This document shows, in pieces, positions 21,201 through 32,558 of a stretch of 64,000 nucleotides of DNA. A program made the translations under genes and the position numbers. The notes beneath the pieces are model-generated. The model saw only the letters and a program-made list of their open reading frames with translations, was not told the origin of the DNA and searched no databases. The DNA comes from Alitta virens (Eukaryota > Annelida > Polychaeta > Phyllodocida > Nereididae), in NCBI GenBank assembly GCA_932294295.1, contig OW028582.1, positions 404,315 through 468,314 of the forward strand, given 5' to 3'. Every line of letters starts with the position of its first letter. The first letter of the stretch is position 1.

Positions 21201-22161
21201 CACAAAGTGGGTAGGAGAACTTTACAACGTCCTCTGCCCAGTTACAAGGTATCCTTGTCAATATGAGTTGGGTGGGTGATTAGGGCTTTACGTCCTGTAT
21301 TTCTCTGCACCAGTTGGGCTAATTAGGACAGGCAGAGACCATGGCAATGAGATGAAGGATGAAACAGCCATCCAACTTAGTCTCGACTGGGAATTGAACC
21401 CCGGCCCCAGCGGTTGGAAGCCCTCTGAGCTAGGCCCCCACCCCTGGGTGGGAGAACTTTGCAACCTCCTCTGGAATTCGCAGTTTCAAATTCTATGAAA
21501 TATACTGAGATATGCATTTTTTAAGATTCTTATACCACAACTTAAGGGTGCCTTACCACATAAAATAGACAATATAACTGGAAATAACATCTGTACATAT
21601 GTAAATACCCACTCCTGCTGCTTATTTGTACTCAGTATTAATCTTCTATGGTGCATTGATTCCTGCTAATTGCCCTGATGGTGCCTTGTTTTATTCATAT
21701 GCTTATAGTTGTACATAATTATCATATAGATGTTTTTAATATGTAACTAAATTATGTTCATGTAGATTGTTCTTTTATTTTACTTTATCATTATATATAT
21801 TTTCATTTTTTATCCTTGTATTTTTTTTTTTTATGACACATGCATCTTTTTGATGCTCCGCGGTCAATTAAATTCTATATATAATGTTACATTCATCATT
21901 GTATTATGTGATTGGCAAAATAGTATATCTATGAAATCTATCCATCTTAATTCACCATGTTCCACAATAATAATGAACCCACCTGAAGAGTGAAATATGG
22001 AAGAGCAAGATGGCCGACAGGTTGAGGGTGAAGAGGGACATCCGGGCACATTTCTTGGTCTTGCATGACCCCACCCCACACAGAGAATCCTGCTTCATCC
22101 TCTCATCAAACTCTGCATCAGCAGCCGTCAGCATCCTGCTCTTCTCTGCTCCGTTTTCCAT
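15254..22161 (-). CDS. Organic anion transporter (OATP/SLCO), 705 aa
   Basis: Eleven coding exons (high to low): 22161-21983, 20224-19840, 19594-19402, 18511-18425, 18315-18073, 17758-17594, 17479-17281, 16851-16719, 16380-16220, 16052-15988, 15561-15254. All borders are GT-AG, every phase agrees, and the 2118 nt include the stop, close to the usual family length. Residues 62-76 (TIRTVEKRFEL) begin the MFS-like core; HKPR follows the loop after TM2. FVGNWWLGY (292-300) is the OATP superfamily signature. Residues 491-551 carry ten Cys in the large Kazal-like extracellular loop. The last exon starts with PGPIVFGLLYD, typical before TM11. Predicted role: sodium-independent uptake of amphipathic organic anions at the plasma membrane; substrate unknown. 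ATG context GCCATGG is favourable; its exon begins at 22189. Confidence 0.95.
15815..15982. repeat. TGTAT-type simple repeat in SLCO intron 10
   Basis: A degenerate pentanucleotide array (tgtat, tgtac, ttgta) lies directly next to the donor of coding exon 10 (15988). No function is suggested. Confidence 0.9.
16925..17099 (-). mobile_element. tRNA-derived SINE, family S1, minus strand
   Basis: On the minus strand the head reads ggtgggggcctagctcagtg (pol III A box) and a B-box-like ggttcgattcccggt, followed by the family body ending in ...cctaatccacca. It lies in the intron between SLCO coding exons 7 and 8. Related copies are at 21265, 34938, 41864 and 43337. Confidence 0.88.
18541..18770 (-). 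repeat. Intronic minisatellite of GGTAAGA units
   Basis: The plus-strand unit is about 11-12 bp, cttaccaacat. On the transcribed minus strand it reads atgttggtaag, so each full unit holds a consensus-like donor; GGTAAGA occurs ten times by my count. It lies in SLCO intron 3 and ends about 30 nt upstream of the exon 4 acceptor (18512-18513). Confidence 0.9.
18918..19073. mobile_element. Foldback MITE, TACATGGCC family, copy 2
   Basis: The arms tacatggccaaatgtgccac and gtggcacatttggccatgta are perfect inverted repeats. The complementarity continues inward through ttttccatgtatttggataaa and gcatggaaaacgcatggttt, leaving only a short loop. It is the best preserved copy, in SLCO intron 3. Confidence 0.93.
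21265..21443 (-). mobile_element. tRNA-derived SINE, family S1, minus strand
   Basis: This is the same family as 16925-17099. The minus-strand head is gggtgggggcctagctcaga and the B-box region ggttcaattcccagt, with the shared body (cctaattagcccaactggtgcag). It lies in SLCO intron 1. Confidence 0.87.
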
Positions 22162-22189
22162 GGCAACCGATGGTGCTTGACACTGTATT

Positions 22190-23833
22190 CTGCAACAACA
22201 AATATATACAGCTGTACAGTCTATTTAAAATATATTTCCAGTTATATCCATTGATTTATTGTCTGAAAATTAACAATGCGTTTGCGATATTCATGCTTAA
22301 TGGGATTTTTCTAAAATTTAATGGTTTTAGAAAACGATGGTTTTCACTTATACATAATCTTGCAGTTTTATCTTTTCTGATATATATACTTATAGTTTTC
22401 TGAATGCATTAGTATGCAGAACTGGTCTATCCAGTGAAAGGTCTGTCATTAGCATACCCTACAAATGGCACCATATTCTTAAGGGCTACAGAACTTCGAC
22501 CTTATAACTGACTTGAACAATTTTCACCCCTGGCAATTGGAGCATGTCATAGGCCCAGCACCTTACCTTAAGAATTCTGCCTACAATGAATGAATAAATA
22601 TAGGCCATCACTCCAAGGGACTTTCATACATGCCCATATCACCTATGCCATGTACCCAAATTACTGATAAGCTCTTATCTTTCATTATATCTAGCCCTTC
22701 TGGCTATTTGATGTCCTCTCTTGATGTAACAGCGTATTTACCCAGTGTGAATTTCATTTCATTATCATTCTATTTTCATTTAATCTTGATTATAGTTTAT
22801 TTGTGAACAAATACATTTTACATTTTTAGTCGATGTTTGTGTTTTTGTAGGAATTTTTGCTATGACATGTTGGCCTCCATATACTCGTTTTTAATATATT
22901 ATTTTTTTTCCATTTATGATATTGGACATTGTATTTAAGCATTGTCCCCAGAAGCTGGAGTCCAACAACCTCTAGTAAACAAACCTATCCTTGAATTAAA
23001 ATGACAACTCATGTATTTTCATTTTTTTATAATTTGTTTTTGTCAAGGGAACATTTATCAGTTACATAAACCTTCGCAGCCAACAAGTGTTAGCAAAACA
23101 TTGTCATTCTACTTTAAAAAGAAAGCACTTGTATTGGTTTTATCTGATCTGATCCGCAATGTTGGCCAATTGAAATGGTGTGAAGTATTAATAAATTAGA
23201 TATTGTATGATTGAGAGCAACATTTAAGTAACAACTTATGTTTGAAGGGAAAAATGACTGTATATGAATTGTAACACATTTCACGAAAAACATGTGTATA
23301 TATACTACCCGAACCACTCCTGGAATGTATTTAAAAATTTTACCACACTTGGAAAATGTCATTCAAGCGTCAAAAGGATGCAATTTTAAAGTTGTGTCAA
23401 TAGAATATGTCACTGCTTCTTAAAATAGCTTCTTGTTGCACTGAAGTTATAGAAACCTCTGATAATATCGTGATGATAAGTTATCAAAGCCATCCCATAA
23501 ATTGTATATTGATTTTTGATCTTGACAAATGTAGTGCATGTCATTTGAGGATGAGTAAATAGTTATGTTGTTGTAGGGGACAATTTTGCTCTTTTATCGA
23601 AATAACTGGATTGGGGAATAAAATGTAATTTATGTATGTTTTATTTTTTTAGCTATTCACCAGGTAACAGCCTTGCAAAGTAATAAAATTATATTTACTG
23701 AGTATAAATTATTCAAATTCAAGTTAATACTAGAATAATCATTATATTATGAAATTTTCAACTATAACAAATTATTTATAGCCATTAAAAACAATTATGC
23801 CATTAATAAAGAGTAATTTATCAAAATTCTCAC
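22190..23833 (-). other. Probable first intron of SLCO; no gene seen
   Basis: AT-rich sequence between the ATG exon (acceptor ttgttgttgcag above 22189) and the likely noncoding first exon (donor at 23833). No coding frame or recognisable repeat stands out. Confidence 0.55.
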
Positions 23834-23926
23834 CTTCCAGTAAACTGCTGTTTTCACTTGATTTCTGTTTACAGTTATGAGAACTCCCCACTCTAGAAGA
23901 TAGGAGTCCACACTGCCATGAATACA
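23834..23926 (-). other. Likely 5' noncoding exon of the SLCO gene
   Basis: On the minus strand a strong donor (tggaag, then gtgaga) sits at 23834-23833, matching the free acceptor in front of the ATG exon at 22189. The 5' limit is set only by the promoter motifs that follow. The exon carries no continuous frame into the SLCO ATG, so it would be untranslated. Confidence 0.5.
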
Positions 23927-23963
23927 CACGTGACTGGTCACGTGACCAGGTTGTCATGGAAAC
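23927..23963 (-). promoter_or_regulatory. Double CACGTGAC E-box plus X-box, SLCO promoter
   Basis: CACGTGAC (23927-23934) and the palindrome GTCACGTGAC (23937-23946) fit the E-box/CLEAR type bound by USF or TFEB/MITF-family bHLH-ZIP factors. GTTGTCATGGAAAC (23950-23963) fits the RFX X-box. All three lie just upstream of the proposed SLCO first exon. Motif families are established knowledge; use here is inference. Confidence 0.5.
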
Positions 23964-24609
23964 TCTTTCATAACGTTCCACAAGGATGAACTTTTGCATA
24001 ACCAAGTTTCATAAGTTGACTTCGTGTAGGAATTTGTAAAATTAACATTTTTATTTATTTATTATTTTCAAAAATATGTATTTACATGTACATTTACATG
24101 TTAAGTTCATTGTCAATATATTCCAGTGCTTATATTTTTTTGTGACATGTTCCAATATATTTTTTCATAGGTCATGAAATCATATTTGCACTTAAATATT
24201 TCCCATGGCCCATAGTTTTGACTGGCTAATATAGAAATGTATTTTAAATGACATATATTATTTTTATATTTTATAGATTTCAATGCTCTTTATTTAATGT
24301 ACTGAGTGAGACTTATTCACTAAAAATATATTTTCAAGATTACTAAAAATCCAAGAATCTTCATGAAATGTATTTTTTCGCAATTTAACTGAATTTAAGG
24401 ATAAAACTCATTATTTAACCACAGGCCTATAAATAGTTTGGCAAATTGGGAGTTTACTTGGAAAAAGCTCCTATTACTATTTCTAAAAAGAAAATATTTG
24501 TGTTAAGGCAATACTTAGGGCTGCTTATTGCATAATGTCTATTAAGTCACAACTTAAGTAATTAAAGCCAGTATCCATGCAGTTAAGTTTTACTCAGTTT
24601 CTATGCCAA

Positions 24610-24733
24610 GACAAGTAGCAGATCCCACCCATGGGGTAAATGTGTAACATGGGTGGACTCCTCCTCTCTCTCTCACCTCATCAATCAACCCTCGATAGTG
24701 GCAAGAACTCGCCTTCAAGGGCTGCACTTTCCA

Positions 24734-24777
<44 letters not shown>

Positions 24778-24896
24778 CATCCATTAATGTCCATCGATCC
24801 ATCTATCTATCTATCTGTCTATCTATCTATCCATCTATCTATCTATCTATCGATCTACCTATCTATCTGTCTGTCTGTCTGTCTGTCTATCTATCC

Positions 24897-24927
<31 letters not shown>

Positions 24928-24985
24928 CATCTATCTATCTACCTATCTTTCAATCTGTCTATCTATCTAGAACATCTATCATCTA
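24610..24985 (+). mobile_element. SINE 3' part with (TATC)n tail
   Basis: Positions 24610-24735 match the body of the family at 26960-27232 (cccacccatggggtaaatgtg, then ctcatcaatcaaccctcg, then gggctgcactttcca). They run directly into about 250 bp of (TATC)n with TGTC variants. The tRNA-like head is absent. Head loss at the 5' side and a simple-repeat tail are typical of retroposed copies. Confidence 0.8.
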
Positions 24986-26599
24986 TCTATCATAAGAAAA
25001 ATATAGATTATTAATAACTGGAATTATTTTATGGTTATTTTAATGATGTAAACATATGATTTTACAACCCCTTTCTATGTAGTACTAACAATTGACATAT
25101 GTTCATATAAGTGACATATCCTAACTCCATGAGTTTTTCACTTTTACCAGATCGATTCAAGGCACGTCCAGGACTCAGTCTGGGAACTGGGAACCGGTTG
25201 CGAAATAAACTGTTATTTTTTTTTGCATTTTTGTAAAAAAATCCTTTCACGAATATACTAAAGTTTCTTTGCAAATGAACATGACTCTCAACCTGCTGAA
25301 TAGAAGTTAAGAAATTATACAAATAACATGTGACATTTACATGAGAGTTTCCATGAAGCATGAATGGCTTGCTTTCTGTTTTCTGGGACTTTTAACTAGA
25401 ACGCTGTGCTCACATAACAGTGTCCTGGATAAACATATTTAAGTTGTTATTCTTTTTTACTTGTTATCTTTATTGCAACTTGCCATCACCGATTGATAAA
25501 TGGTAAATGATTTAATCTGTATGGCCTATGTGTGCAGTATTCATAATTCCTTTTAAGATTTAGTGACCCAAGTGCAAAGAAAATATTAAATGCGTTTATG
25601 CTTTAATAAACTTTCTATTTATTTGTTTTTCACTGATCCCTAAGGATTCATTATGCCGTGTGTCTGGGCATATACAGCTTCACAAACTTCACAAATGAAA
25701 TTCATCTGAAAACAATTGATTTTCGGATGAGTTTCACAAACTTCCACCAGGGGACAACATTGTGAATATAGCGCCCTCTTGTGTTAATGTTGAGAAATTA
25801 AATTATATTCTTTTCGATGAAAAGTAAAAAGCAAGAATCAGGATGTGAACGATATATATCTTATGGCATTATGAAATATTAATAAATATAATACTAAACT
25901 TGTGCCCTTGCACTTTTGACCCAAGAGGGCAGCACATGCTCATTTTCATCTCATCAAAATCTTAACCCTTCTTTTGTGGAGTGTGGCCTTTGACCTCGAA
26001 AGAGGTTTTCATCTGCGAATTATTCATTTCGGCTGCAAGGTAATGGATTTCTTTGCACTGGGACTTCACACATAACAAAAGCCTGTCTTCTATGATAAAT
26101 CATTTATGCCACATGTCTTTGTCACAATGACACTTCTCTGCGCTCTCTTCCAGTCAGCCTGAACAGCCGAAGTCTGTTTCATGGTTTGGGTCAAATGGGC
26201 GCCATATTAGCTCTTTGGTCTTTGGATCAGATGCGACACACCCAACTGAAGTGACACACTTCAAACTCTTTGGAAAACCTAACATCGTAACCCTTTCCTT
26301 GTCATTCTCCTAGCATCCTTTGCTGTTTTCTCATTCCTGTTTTCTTTCTAATTCGACACCCAATGTCAACCGCTTTTGTCCCGTGTCGCTTAAAACGTAA
26401 AGGAATCGATGATCCCTCGCGTTGTAATGGACAGCTCAAAGTTGTTGCCAAGCGGATTGTTTCATCTCATTAATTACATGAGATACAAAGAACATAATTT
26501 AAAACAGAGAGCGCAGAAAATGATAAGAATGATGAAAATATTAGCCGACAAAGAAGGAAGGAAGGAATGGTGTGATCAACAAAAGTATTTAACAAGGCT
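24986..26599. other. No gene identified
   Basis: AT-rich sequence. The stretch around 25960-26400 is more GC-balanced and motif-rich (for example aaatcatttatgcc) and could be a regulatory element, but nothing in the window proves it. The 65-codon plus frame at 26409 lacks splice or domain support. Confidence 0.4.
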
Positions 26600-26959
26600 T
26601 GATTAGATAGATAGATAGATAGATAGACAGATATTTAGATAGATTGATAGACAGAAAGACACACAGATGGATAGATAGATAGATACATACATACATAGAT
26701 ACATAGATATGGAAAGTGCAGCCCTCTAAGACATGTTCTAGATAGATATATAGGTAGATGGATAGGTAGATAGACAGATAGAAAGGTAGATAGATAGATA
26801 GATATATGGATAGATAGATAGATATATAGATATGCAGATATATAGATAGGTAGGTAGATAGGTAGATAGATAGATCGATAGGTAGATAGATAGATAGATA
26901 GTGCGGCCCTCTAAGGCAAGTTCAAGATAGATAGACAGATAGACAGATAGACAGATATG
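26600..26959. repeat. (GATA)n array with interspersed SINE tips
   Basis: About 360 bp of GATA repeat with GACA and GGTA variants. Short copies of the SINE end (ggaaagtgcagccctctaag or a close variant) occur at about 26710, 26900 and 26960, so unequal exchange or repeated slippage has duplicated the SINE/tail junction. Confidence 0.88.
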
Positions 26960-27232
26960 GGAAGTGCAGCCCTCTAAGGCAAGTACTTGCCACTAACGAG
27001 GGTCGATTGATGAGGTGAGAGAGTGTAGGAGTCAACCCATGTTACACATTTACCCTCATGGGTGGGATCTTTTACTTGCCTCAGCATAGACACAGAGTAC
27101 AAGGGACAACCAATTTAGCATCTGAAGAAATCCATCTGTGATATTGCTCATGAAGGGTTTCCAGGTCCGGGATTGAACCTAGGTCCTTCAGAGGAGCAGG
27201 CAAGCATCTTACCACTAGACCACCCGGCTGCC
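26960..27232 (-). mobile_element. Full-length tRNA-derived SINE with GATA tail
   Basis: On the minus strand it starts ggcagccgggtggtctagtg (A box) and has a B box (ggttcaatcccggac), then the body with cccacccatgagggtaaatg, and ends in the GATA array. It is the complete form of the fragment at 24610, in opposite orientation. Confidence 0.88.
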
Positions 27233-27510
27233 AAATAATGCACTCAGCAACGATATAAATTCAACTTGAGTTATATATAGCTTGTGTGTGTATTTCTCTA
27301 AAAGTGGTCAAGAGCATCACAGAATTGATCCTGAAGTGTCAGAGGAAGTTGTCTCCGATTGTGACAAATTCCTGTCTTTAAGACAGACCTTGTTTATCGT
27401 TAGTGTATGTTCAAACTGAATCAAAATAAAACTCTTTAATGTATGATTTCTTTGTATCTAAACAGACCTAGCATTATCCGCATCTTATAATAGGAAACAA
27501 GATGTCTTAA

Positions 27511-27830
27511 GTGGATTTTCACGGAAGGTTCTCTATATTTCCACCAGGTTGCTTCGACAGAATACTGCAATTATATTGGCTGTAAAACTTCCCGTCCTTG
27601 GCTGTGATTGGCTGAAGCATAGTGTATCCTAGCAGCAGTCTTTTGAGTGCATTTTAATGTAGTTTTGACATATTTTCATTCAATTTCCGATAGATACTTG
27701 AGAAGTTTATATTTGTCGAATCAGTCGTGATCTTCTATGTCTGAAAAACAAAATGAGTAAAAAGAAGAGAAGAAAGATGTCTTGCTGAATTCAGAACTGC
27801 TCAGTGAAAAGACTCAATTGAACAAGAACT
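27511..27830 (+). mobile_element. MITE copy, GTGGATTTTC family, truncated
   Basis: It begins gtggattttcacggaaggtt after TA and follows the 9805 element through ttggctgtgattggctgaag to aagactcaattgaac. The right terminal repeat is not found. Confidence 0.75.
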
Positions 27831-28617
27831 TTGAGATAAATAATCTTTCAAAGAAATATGCATTAGCTTTACCTGTTTCTGTTGCAGTCGTGTGTATAGT
27901 AAATGTATAAATAAATATTGAAATACCTTTGTATGCATTGCCATGCCCTTTAAGCAAATATCAAAAAAATAAAATAAAATAAAATGTATGCATGGTCATC
28001 ATACAAGGTGTTAAACATGTATGGTCATGTGACCTCATGTAGAACTTTGCATTTATCATATGTATTATAATATAGTCAAAAAGCACATAAAATATTCCAT
28101 GTCATGTGCAGAAAGGAACAAAGTTAACACCAACATTTCGCTAGAATATCTGCAAATGCTCACTCGGTGACATATAGCCAAATTTGCTAAGTATGAATAA
28201 TTCATTCCGTGTTTCAAAATGAAGATTTAAAAAGTTGGAGTACATTTGCCTGAGTTGGTATCTTGTGTTATCGATGTGTGCAGAGAAAATAAAATATTTA
28301 GACTGCAGCAAAAAACAAAGTTTTGTGTCACTTTTGTGGAATTTTTTTCTTTTTTGACAAATAAATGTCTATGGAAAACTTTATGCTGAATTGGCAGGAT
28401 GTTTTCTACAGTAATTAAATTGGTCTTAAGAACTTTGACCAATATTATCAGGGTTAGGTATCTTTTGAGGCAATTTGTTGTTTACTTTGGGGAAAATGTC
28501 CTGAAATAGAGCATCGCCCTGAAGGACCCCCTGATCTATATCTATGAATAAAGATATCTGCTGAATCAAAAGTACATGCAAGACATTGATGGACAAAATG
28601 ATGGCTAGGAAATGTTG
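27831..28617. other. No gene identified
   Basis: AT-rich, with an A/T-rich run (aaaataaaataaaat near 27970). No supported frame. Confidence 0.45.
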
Positions 28618-28748
28618 TACATGGCCAAATGTGCCATGTGCTGTTTCCACGCGAAGGATAAATGCATGGAAAAAGCATGGTTTTTGCCTAATTATAAATA
28701 TGTTTATCCAAATGCATGGAAAATGCACGTGGCACATTTGGCCATGTA
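28618..28748. mobile_element. Foldback MITE, TACATGGCC family, copy 3
   Basis: The ends tacatggccaaatgtgcca and tggcacatttggccatgta are inverted. The interior has the family words gataaatgcatgg and gtttttgcctaattataa. Confidence 0.9.
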
Positions 28749-29294
28749 CCAGGCGACTGGAGACATTTTTGTGATTGTGAATGTTCCAAATTGCAATAAC
28801 TAATTTATGCTGTTATTCTTAAACACCTGCATTCCTCTAGATTCAGATTCAGATTTTCAGATTCATATTATTTTTATTTTGCCAAACAAAAAAATATTTA
28901 CAATTTATTTTCATATTTTCATTTATCAACATTTGTTTCGCAAGGAGACCTCACAAAGATTAATATATTTTATCGCTAGCGTGAGGCCACCTGGAGAGAT
29001 CTATTAATATTACATAGTGAACATTAAATCAAACACAATATGGAAATTACTCTCATCAGTAGTAGTTTCATCTACGTTACTCATCTCAAGTTAAAGAATA
29101 TATTGTTGAAAAGTATTATGAAGAAGCAGTAGGATGAACATTTATACATATATAGCAATATAGGTATTTGACCGCTGAAAAGCACTGTTATTTCACAGCA
29201 TTGGTATTTCAAAATGATCAATCCAAGGATTTTTCCCATTGCACTGACCGACTTCAATTCTCTACTTTCATTACTGAAGGAAATAAATGACTCG

Positions 29295-29344
29295 GTTGCC
29301 TAGGAACGCAATCAAACTGTCTTAAACAACGTCACCATAGCAAC
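29295..29344. promoter_or_regulatory. Pair of RFX X-box motifs
   Basis: GTTGCCTAGGAAC (29295-29307) and GTCACCATAGCAAC (29331-29344) both fit the X-box consensus bound by RFX factors, which commonly control ciliary genes. They lie 26-75 bp upstream of an ATG (29370) in good context. A CCGGAA Ets core follows near 29390. Confidence 0.5.
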
Positions 29345-29369
29345 CACAGCTCAATGGAACAAACGAACA

Positions 29370-29462
29370 ATGGCAGCTGACCTCACAACCGGAACCAGCT
29401 GTGTTTGCTTTCAATTAATTTCCAATCACCCTTCAAATTGGACATCTGAAGATTTCAACTAG
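29370..29462 (+). CDS. Short ORF (30 aa) below the X-box pair
   Basis: The ORF reads MAADLTTGTSCVCFQLIS..., ends TSEDFN and stops at TAG. It is too short to recognise. A donor-like gtgcta follows the stop (about 29474), so the ORF could be a micropeptide, an upstream ORF or part of a first exon. Support rests only on the promoter context. Confidence 0.2.
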   Translation: MAADLTTGTSCVCFQLISNHPSNWTSEDFN

Positions 29463-29544
29463 TACTTTGCAAGGTGCTAGTATTGGTTAAAGGGATATAT
29501 TACCTGCATCATATAAACAACAATATTGTACTTGGTATCTATGC

Positions 29545-29935
29545 TGAGGCAAGTTAAATACCCCACCCATGGGGTAAATGTGCAACATGGTATGGACTCC
29601 AAGCAGTCTTATCATCTCACCATTACGTCTGCCTGCTATGGACATATAAGCTGACTAAGCTTCAGACCCATTGAGACATTGACACTATATTGCATGGACC
29701 ATTAATTTGTAAATATCACAGCCTAGTTTTGTAAATGTGTACCGTGGTGTGGAATCCAAGCAGCCTTATCATCTCATCATTACGTCTGCCTGCTAACTGG
29801 TCATATAAGCTGACTAAGCTTCAGACTTATTGAAACATTGACACAATATTGCATGGACCATTAAAACCGTATCATCTCATCATTACGTCTGCCTCTGACA
29901 GCTGGTCATATAAACTGACTAAGCTTCAGACCCAG
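29545..29935 (+). mobile_element. SINE 3' bodies in tandem
   Basis: The sequence matches the body of the 33720 SINE (tatctatgctgaggcaag, then aagctgactaagcttcagac). The segment tatcatctcatcattacgtc plus the following 45 bp is present three times (about 29610, 29770, 29870), so the 3' part was locally tandem-duplicated. Confidence 0.75.
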
Positions 29936-30744
29936 TAATACTGAGATACTGCAGTATTCATCATTGTGTTATTATTATGTTCTTATTGAAAATTACCTTA
30001 TAAAAGTATAATCTTCAACCCCCCCCCCTCCTTCTACCCCCCTTGACTACCAACTTACAATAATCTGGCTAAGCAGCCCAAATGCAAGCAGGCAGTTTCC
30101 CATCAATCATAAAATGATCATAAAATGTCAATAAGTACCAAAGGGGCACATTGCTGCTTGCATGGTTAGTCAAGTGTACATACATGAAGGGGGCACCAAG
30201 CCAGTATGTCATGTGGTCTGCATAATTACAATGGAAGGGAAAGACCAGCACCCTGGGACACCCCCCCCCCCCCCTCCCCTTGTGGATCTGTAAAATACTC
30301 AGGGTTCATTGTGTACAAAGTGTTGGACTTGTCCGAATACCAGGCTTGTAATTATTATTATTTTTTGTTTTTTTGGTGATTAAATTCTATTGATTTTAAA
30401 ACAAACATTAAAATCCTTCAGTCATTATTTATCTCTTAATTCTCACCAAATCAACTGACATTTCATTTATTTCAAAGTCACTCACTGATGAAGAATATAA
30501 TTTGCAATTCATATCAGACGGACTTCAAAGTTTTGTCTGCTTTGAATATTAATGAAACTTCATTGGTGCACTGGTGTGCTCGCTTTGATCATCAATTATT
30601 AATGATGAAGATGCTGCAGTTGCCTGGTCCAGTTGCATCAAAATCAAACGATGAATCAGGCAATCAATGATGAAGGCTGTCATTTCACGCCCATTTAACA
30701 TTGCATAATTGACTAAATTCACTCATTCTAATATTTTGATAATT
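29936..30744. other. No gene identified; C-runs
   Basis: C-rich tracts occur near 30020 and 30260-30280. The short frame at 30488 has no support. Confidence 0.4.
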
Positions 30745-31073
30745 TTTGCAAGAATAGAGTCTTTTCTCTGAACAGCCCTGAATTCAGCAAGACATAAGTC
30801 TTTCCTCTCCTCTTATTACTCATTTTGCTTTTCAGACACAGTAGGTAATAACTAACTGATTCCATAAATATAACTTTCTCAGAAAAATAACAAACATTAA
30901 CTAAATGATAAAGTGTCAAATATACATTAAAATGCACTAAAAATACTGCTGCTTGGATGCACTTTGCTTCAGCCAATCACAGCCAAGGGCGGGAACTTTT
31001 TCCGCCAATAGAATTGCAGTATTCTGTTGTAGCCACCTGGTGGAAATACAGAGAACCTTCCGTTCAAATCCAC
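30745..31073 (-). mobile_element. MITE copy, GTGGATTTTC family, minus strand
   Basis: In minus orientation the end reads gtggatttgaacggaaggtt followed by the shared interior (agccaatcacagccaaggg on the plus strand). TA follows at 31074-31075. The distal end is truncated near 30745. Confidence 0.78.
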
Positions 31074-31280
31074 TATTATGCAGAAGTGAAATTTCCAGTT
31101 TTATCTTAATCAAGTAAACCATAGCCTTAGATGTGTTTATTTCAGATAGATCGCAATTTTTGCTTTCCCTTATTTTAAATGTCCAACATACATGTATATT
31201 TGAAGTCCTGATACCCCTTGTGTATATTATATTGGCCACTGATTCATTAGAAATGCAGATATATTCCGACCTGTCTGTTG

Positions 31281-31440
31281 TACGTGGCCAATTGTCATGT
31301 GCTATGTGCGTTTTCCATAAGTTTGGATAAACGCATGGAAAACGCATGGTTTTTTCCTTATTATAATTATCTAAAAACCATGCATTTTCCACGCCTTTAT
31401 CCTTCACATGGAAAATGAACGTGGCACATTTGGCCATGTA
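31281..31440. mobile_element. Foldback MITE, TACATGGCC family, copy 4
   Basis: The ends tacgtggccaattgtcatgt and acgtggcacatttggccatgta are inverted repeats; the interior again pairs (gataaacgcatggaaaacgc against gcattttccacgcctttatc). Confidence 0.88.
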
Positions 31441-32324
31441 CTGTCTGAAAATATATTCCCAGTGAAAGTCACAAGCCCTTATTTGGCTCGTGTGCCGATT
31501 TAATATGAGAGTACAGCCATGGCCAATAAACTTGGCCATACCCACTTTCAAATCATATTTTTTGAAAATGAGCTATGATATCAGCACAAACAGCAGCAAA
31601 AGGCAAGAATATGTGTTTAAGACATCGGAAAGCAATTTTATATCAAATGTATATTTCACAGGTTGTTTCTCACTCATGCATTAAATGGCACTGATTTAAC
31701 TAGATTCTCTTATAGTTGTTTTAAGTACTTGGGAAGAAATATATTTATGATTATAACTCATAATAAGTCCTTATCAGTCACTTAGAATAACGGCTATTAA
31801 TGTGGGCATCTATCATTGTGTTAAGATCACTTCAAAGCTTCAAAAGTGAATGAAATAATTGAATTTCACCCCGAACATTGATTTTATGAAAATAAGGCAT
31901 TTTTCATACTTTCTTCTAAATATTTAAGTTGAATAAAGATTAACAAAATGTGGCTAAAATACAAATGTGTACATTTTCTCTTCAGTATTTATGACCAGAC
32001 TTCGAGAATAGAAATACAATTAAATCACCTACAATAGGTTCTCACCTGTTCAGTATGAAAACCAGACTTTTTTGTTACATTTTCATAATATCAAATGAAA
32101 TTCTAATTTAATAAACAAATCATCCTATACTGGCCAATTACAAATATAAATGACAATAATTTCCTCTAAATGTCTTAAATTGATATTTTAGGAGATACTC
32201 GGTTTTTTTAAAAGAACATAATGGCTTTAAAATGAGAAATATAACAACAATTCTAAAAAATCTGGCCAAGTTCATTTTATGCTGTATACTGTTTTCAGAC
32301 CTGTTATTTTGCCTTTCTTAATTA
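31441..32324. other. No gene identified
   Basis: AT-rich sequence without supported frames, recognised repeats or clear regulatory clusters. Confidence 0.45.
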
Positions 32325-32558
32325 TCATCCAATGCTGTTCGTATCCTGTTCCGCACAGGCGGAAGTAGCATTAATGACGTCATCAGAGGAGGGTGCCACG
32401 TGCGGCGCTTGCACCTGAGAGTCCTCTGGCGGGGATGTTTGGCAAGTGAGCGAATTCAAGTGAACAGGTCGTGAGAGCTCAGTGTCCAGGGGACCCTGGA
32501 GTATAACACAGTGCCTGTAGTAACCAGCAGCCTCATAATGGCATTTAGAGAAACGCAT
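32325..32558 (-). CDS. Uncertain 77-aa ORF with CRE inside
   Basis: The minus frame from ATG at 32558 begins MRFSKCHYEAAGYYRHC and ends in a polar tail. It is GC-richer than its surroundings. There is no clear acceptor and no domain. A perfect CRE (TGACGTCA) and a CACGTG lie within it, so this may be a regulatory patch rather than a gene. Confidence 0.2.
   Translation of the reverse strand: MRFSKCHYEAAGYYRHCVILQGPLDTELSRPVHLNSLTCQTSPPEDSQVQAPHVAPSSDDVINATSACAEQDTNSIG

Noticed and set aside
24640..25014. Plus-strand ORF of repeated YLSI residues
   Set aside because: It is the translation of the (TATC)n microsatellite.
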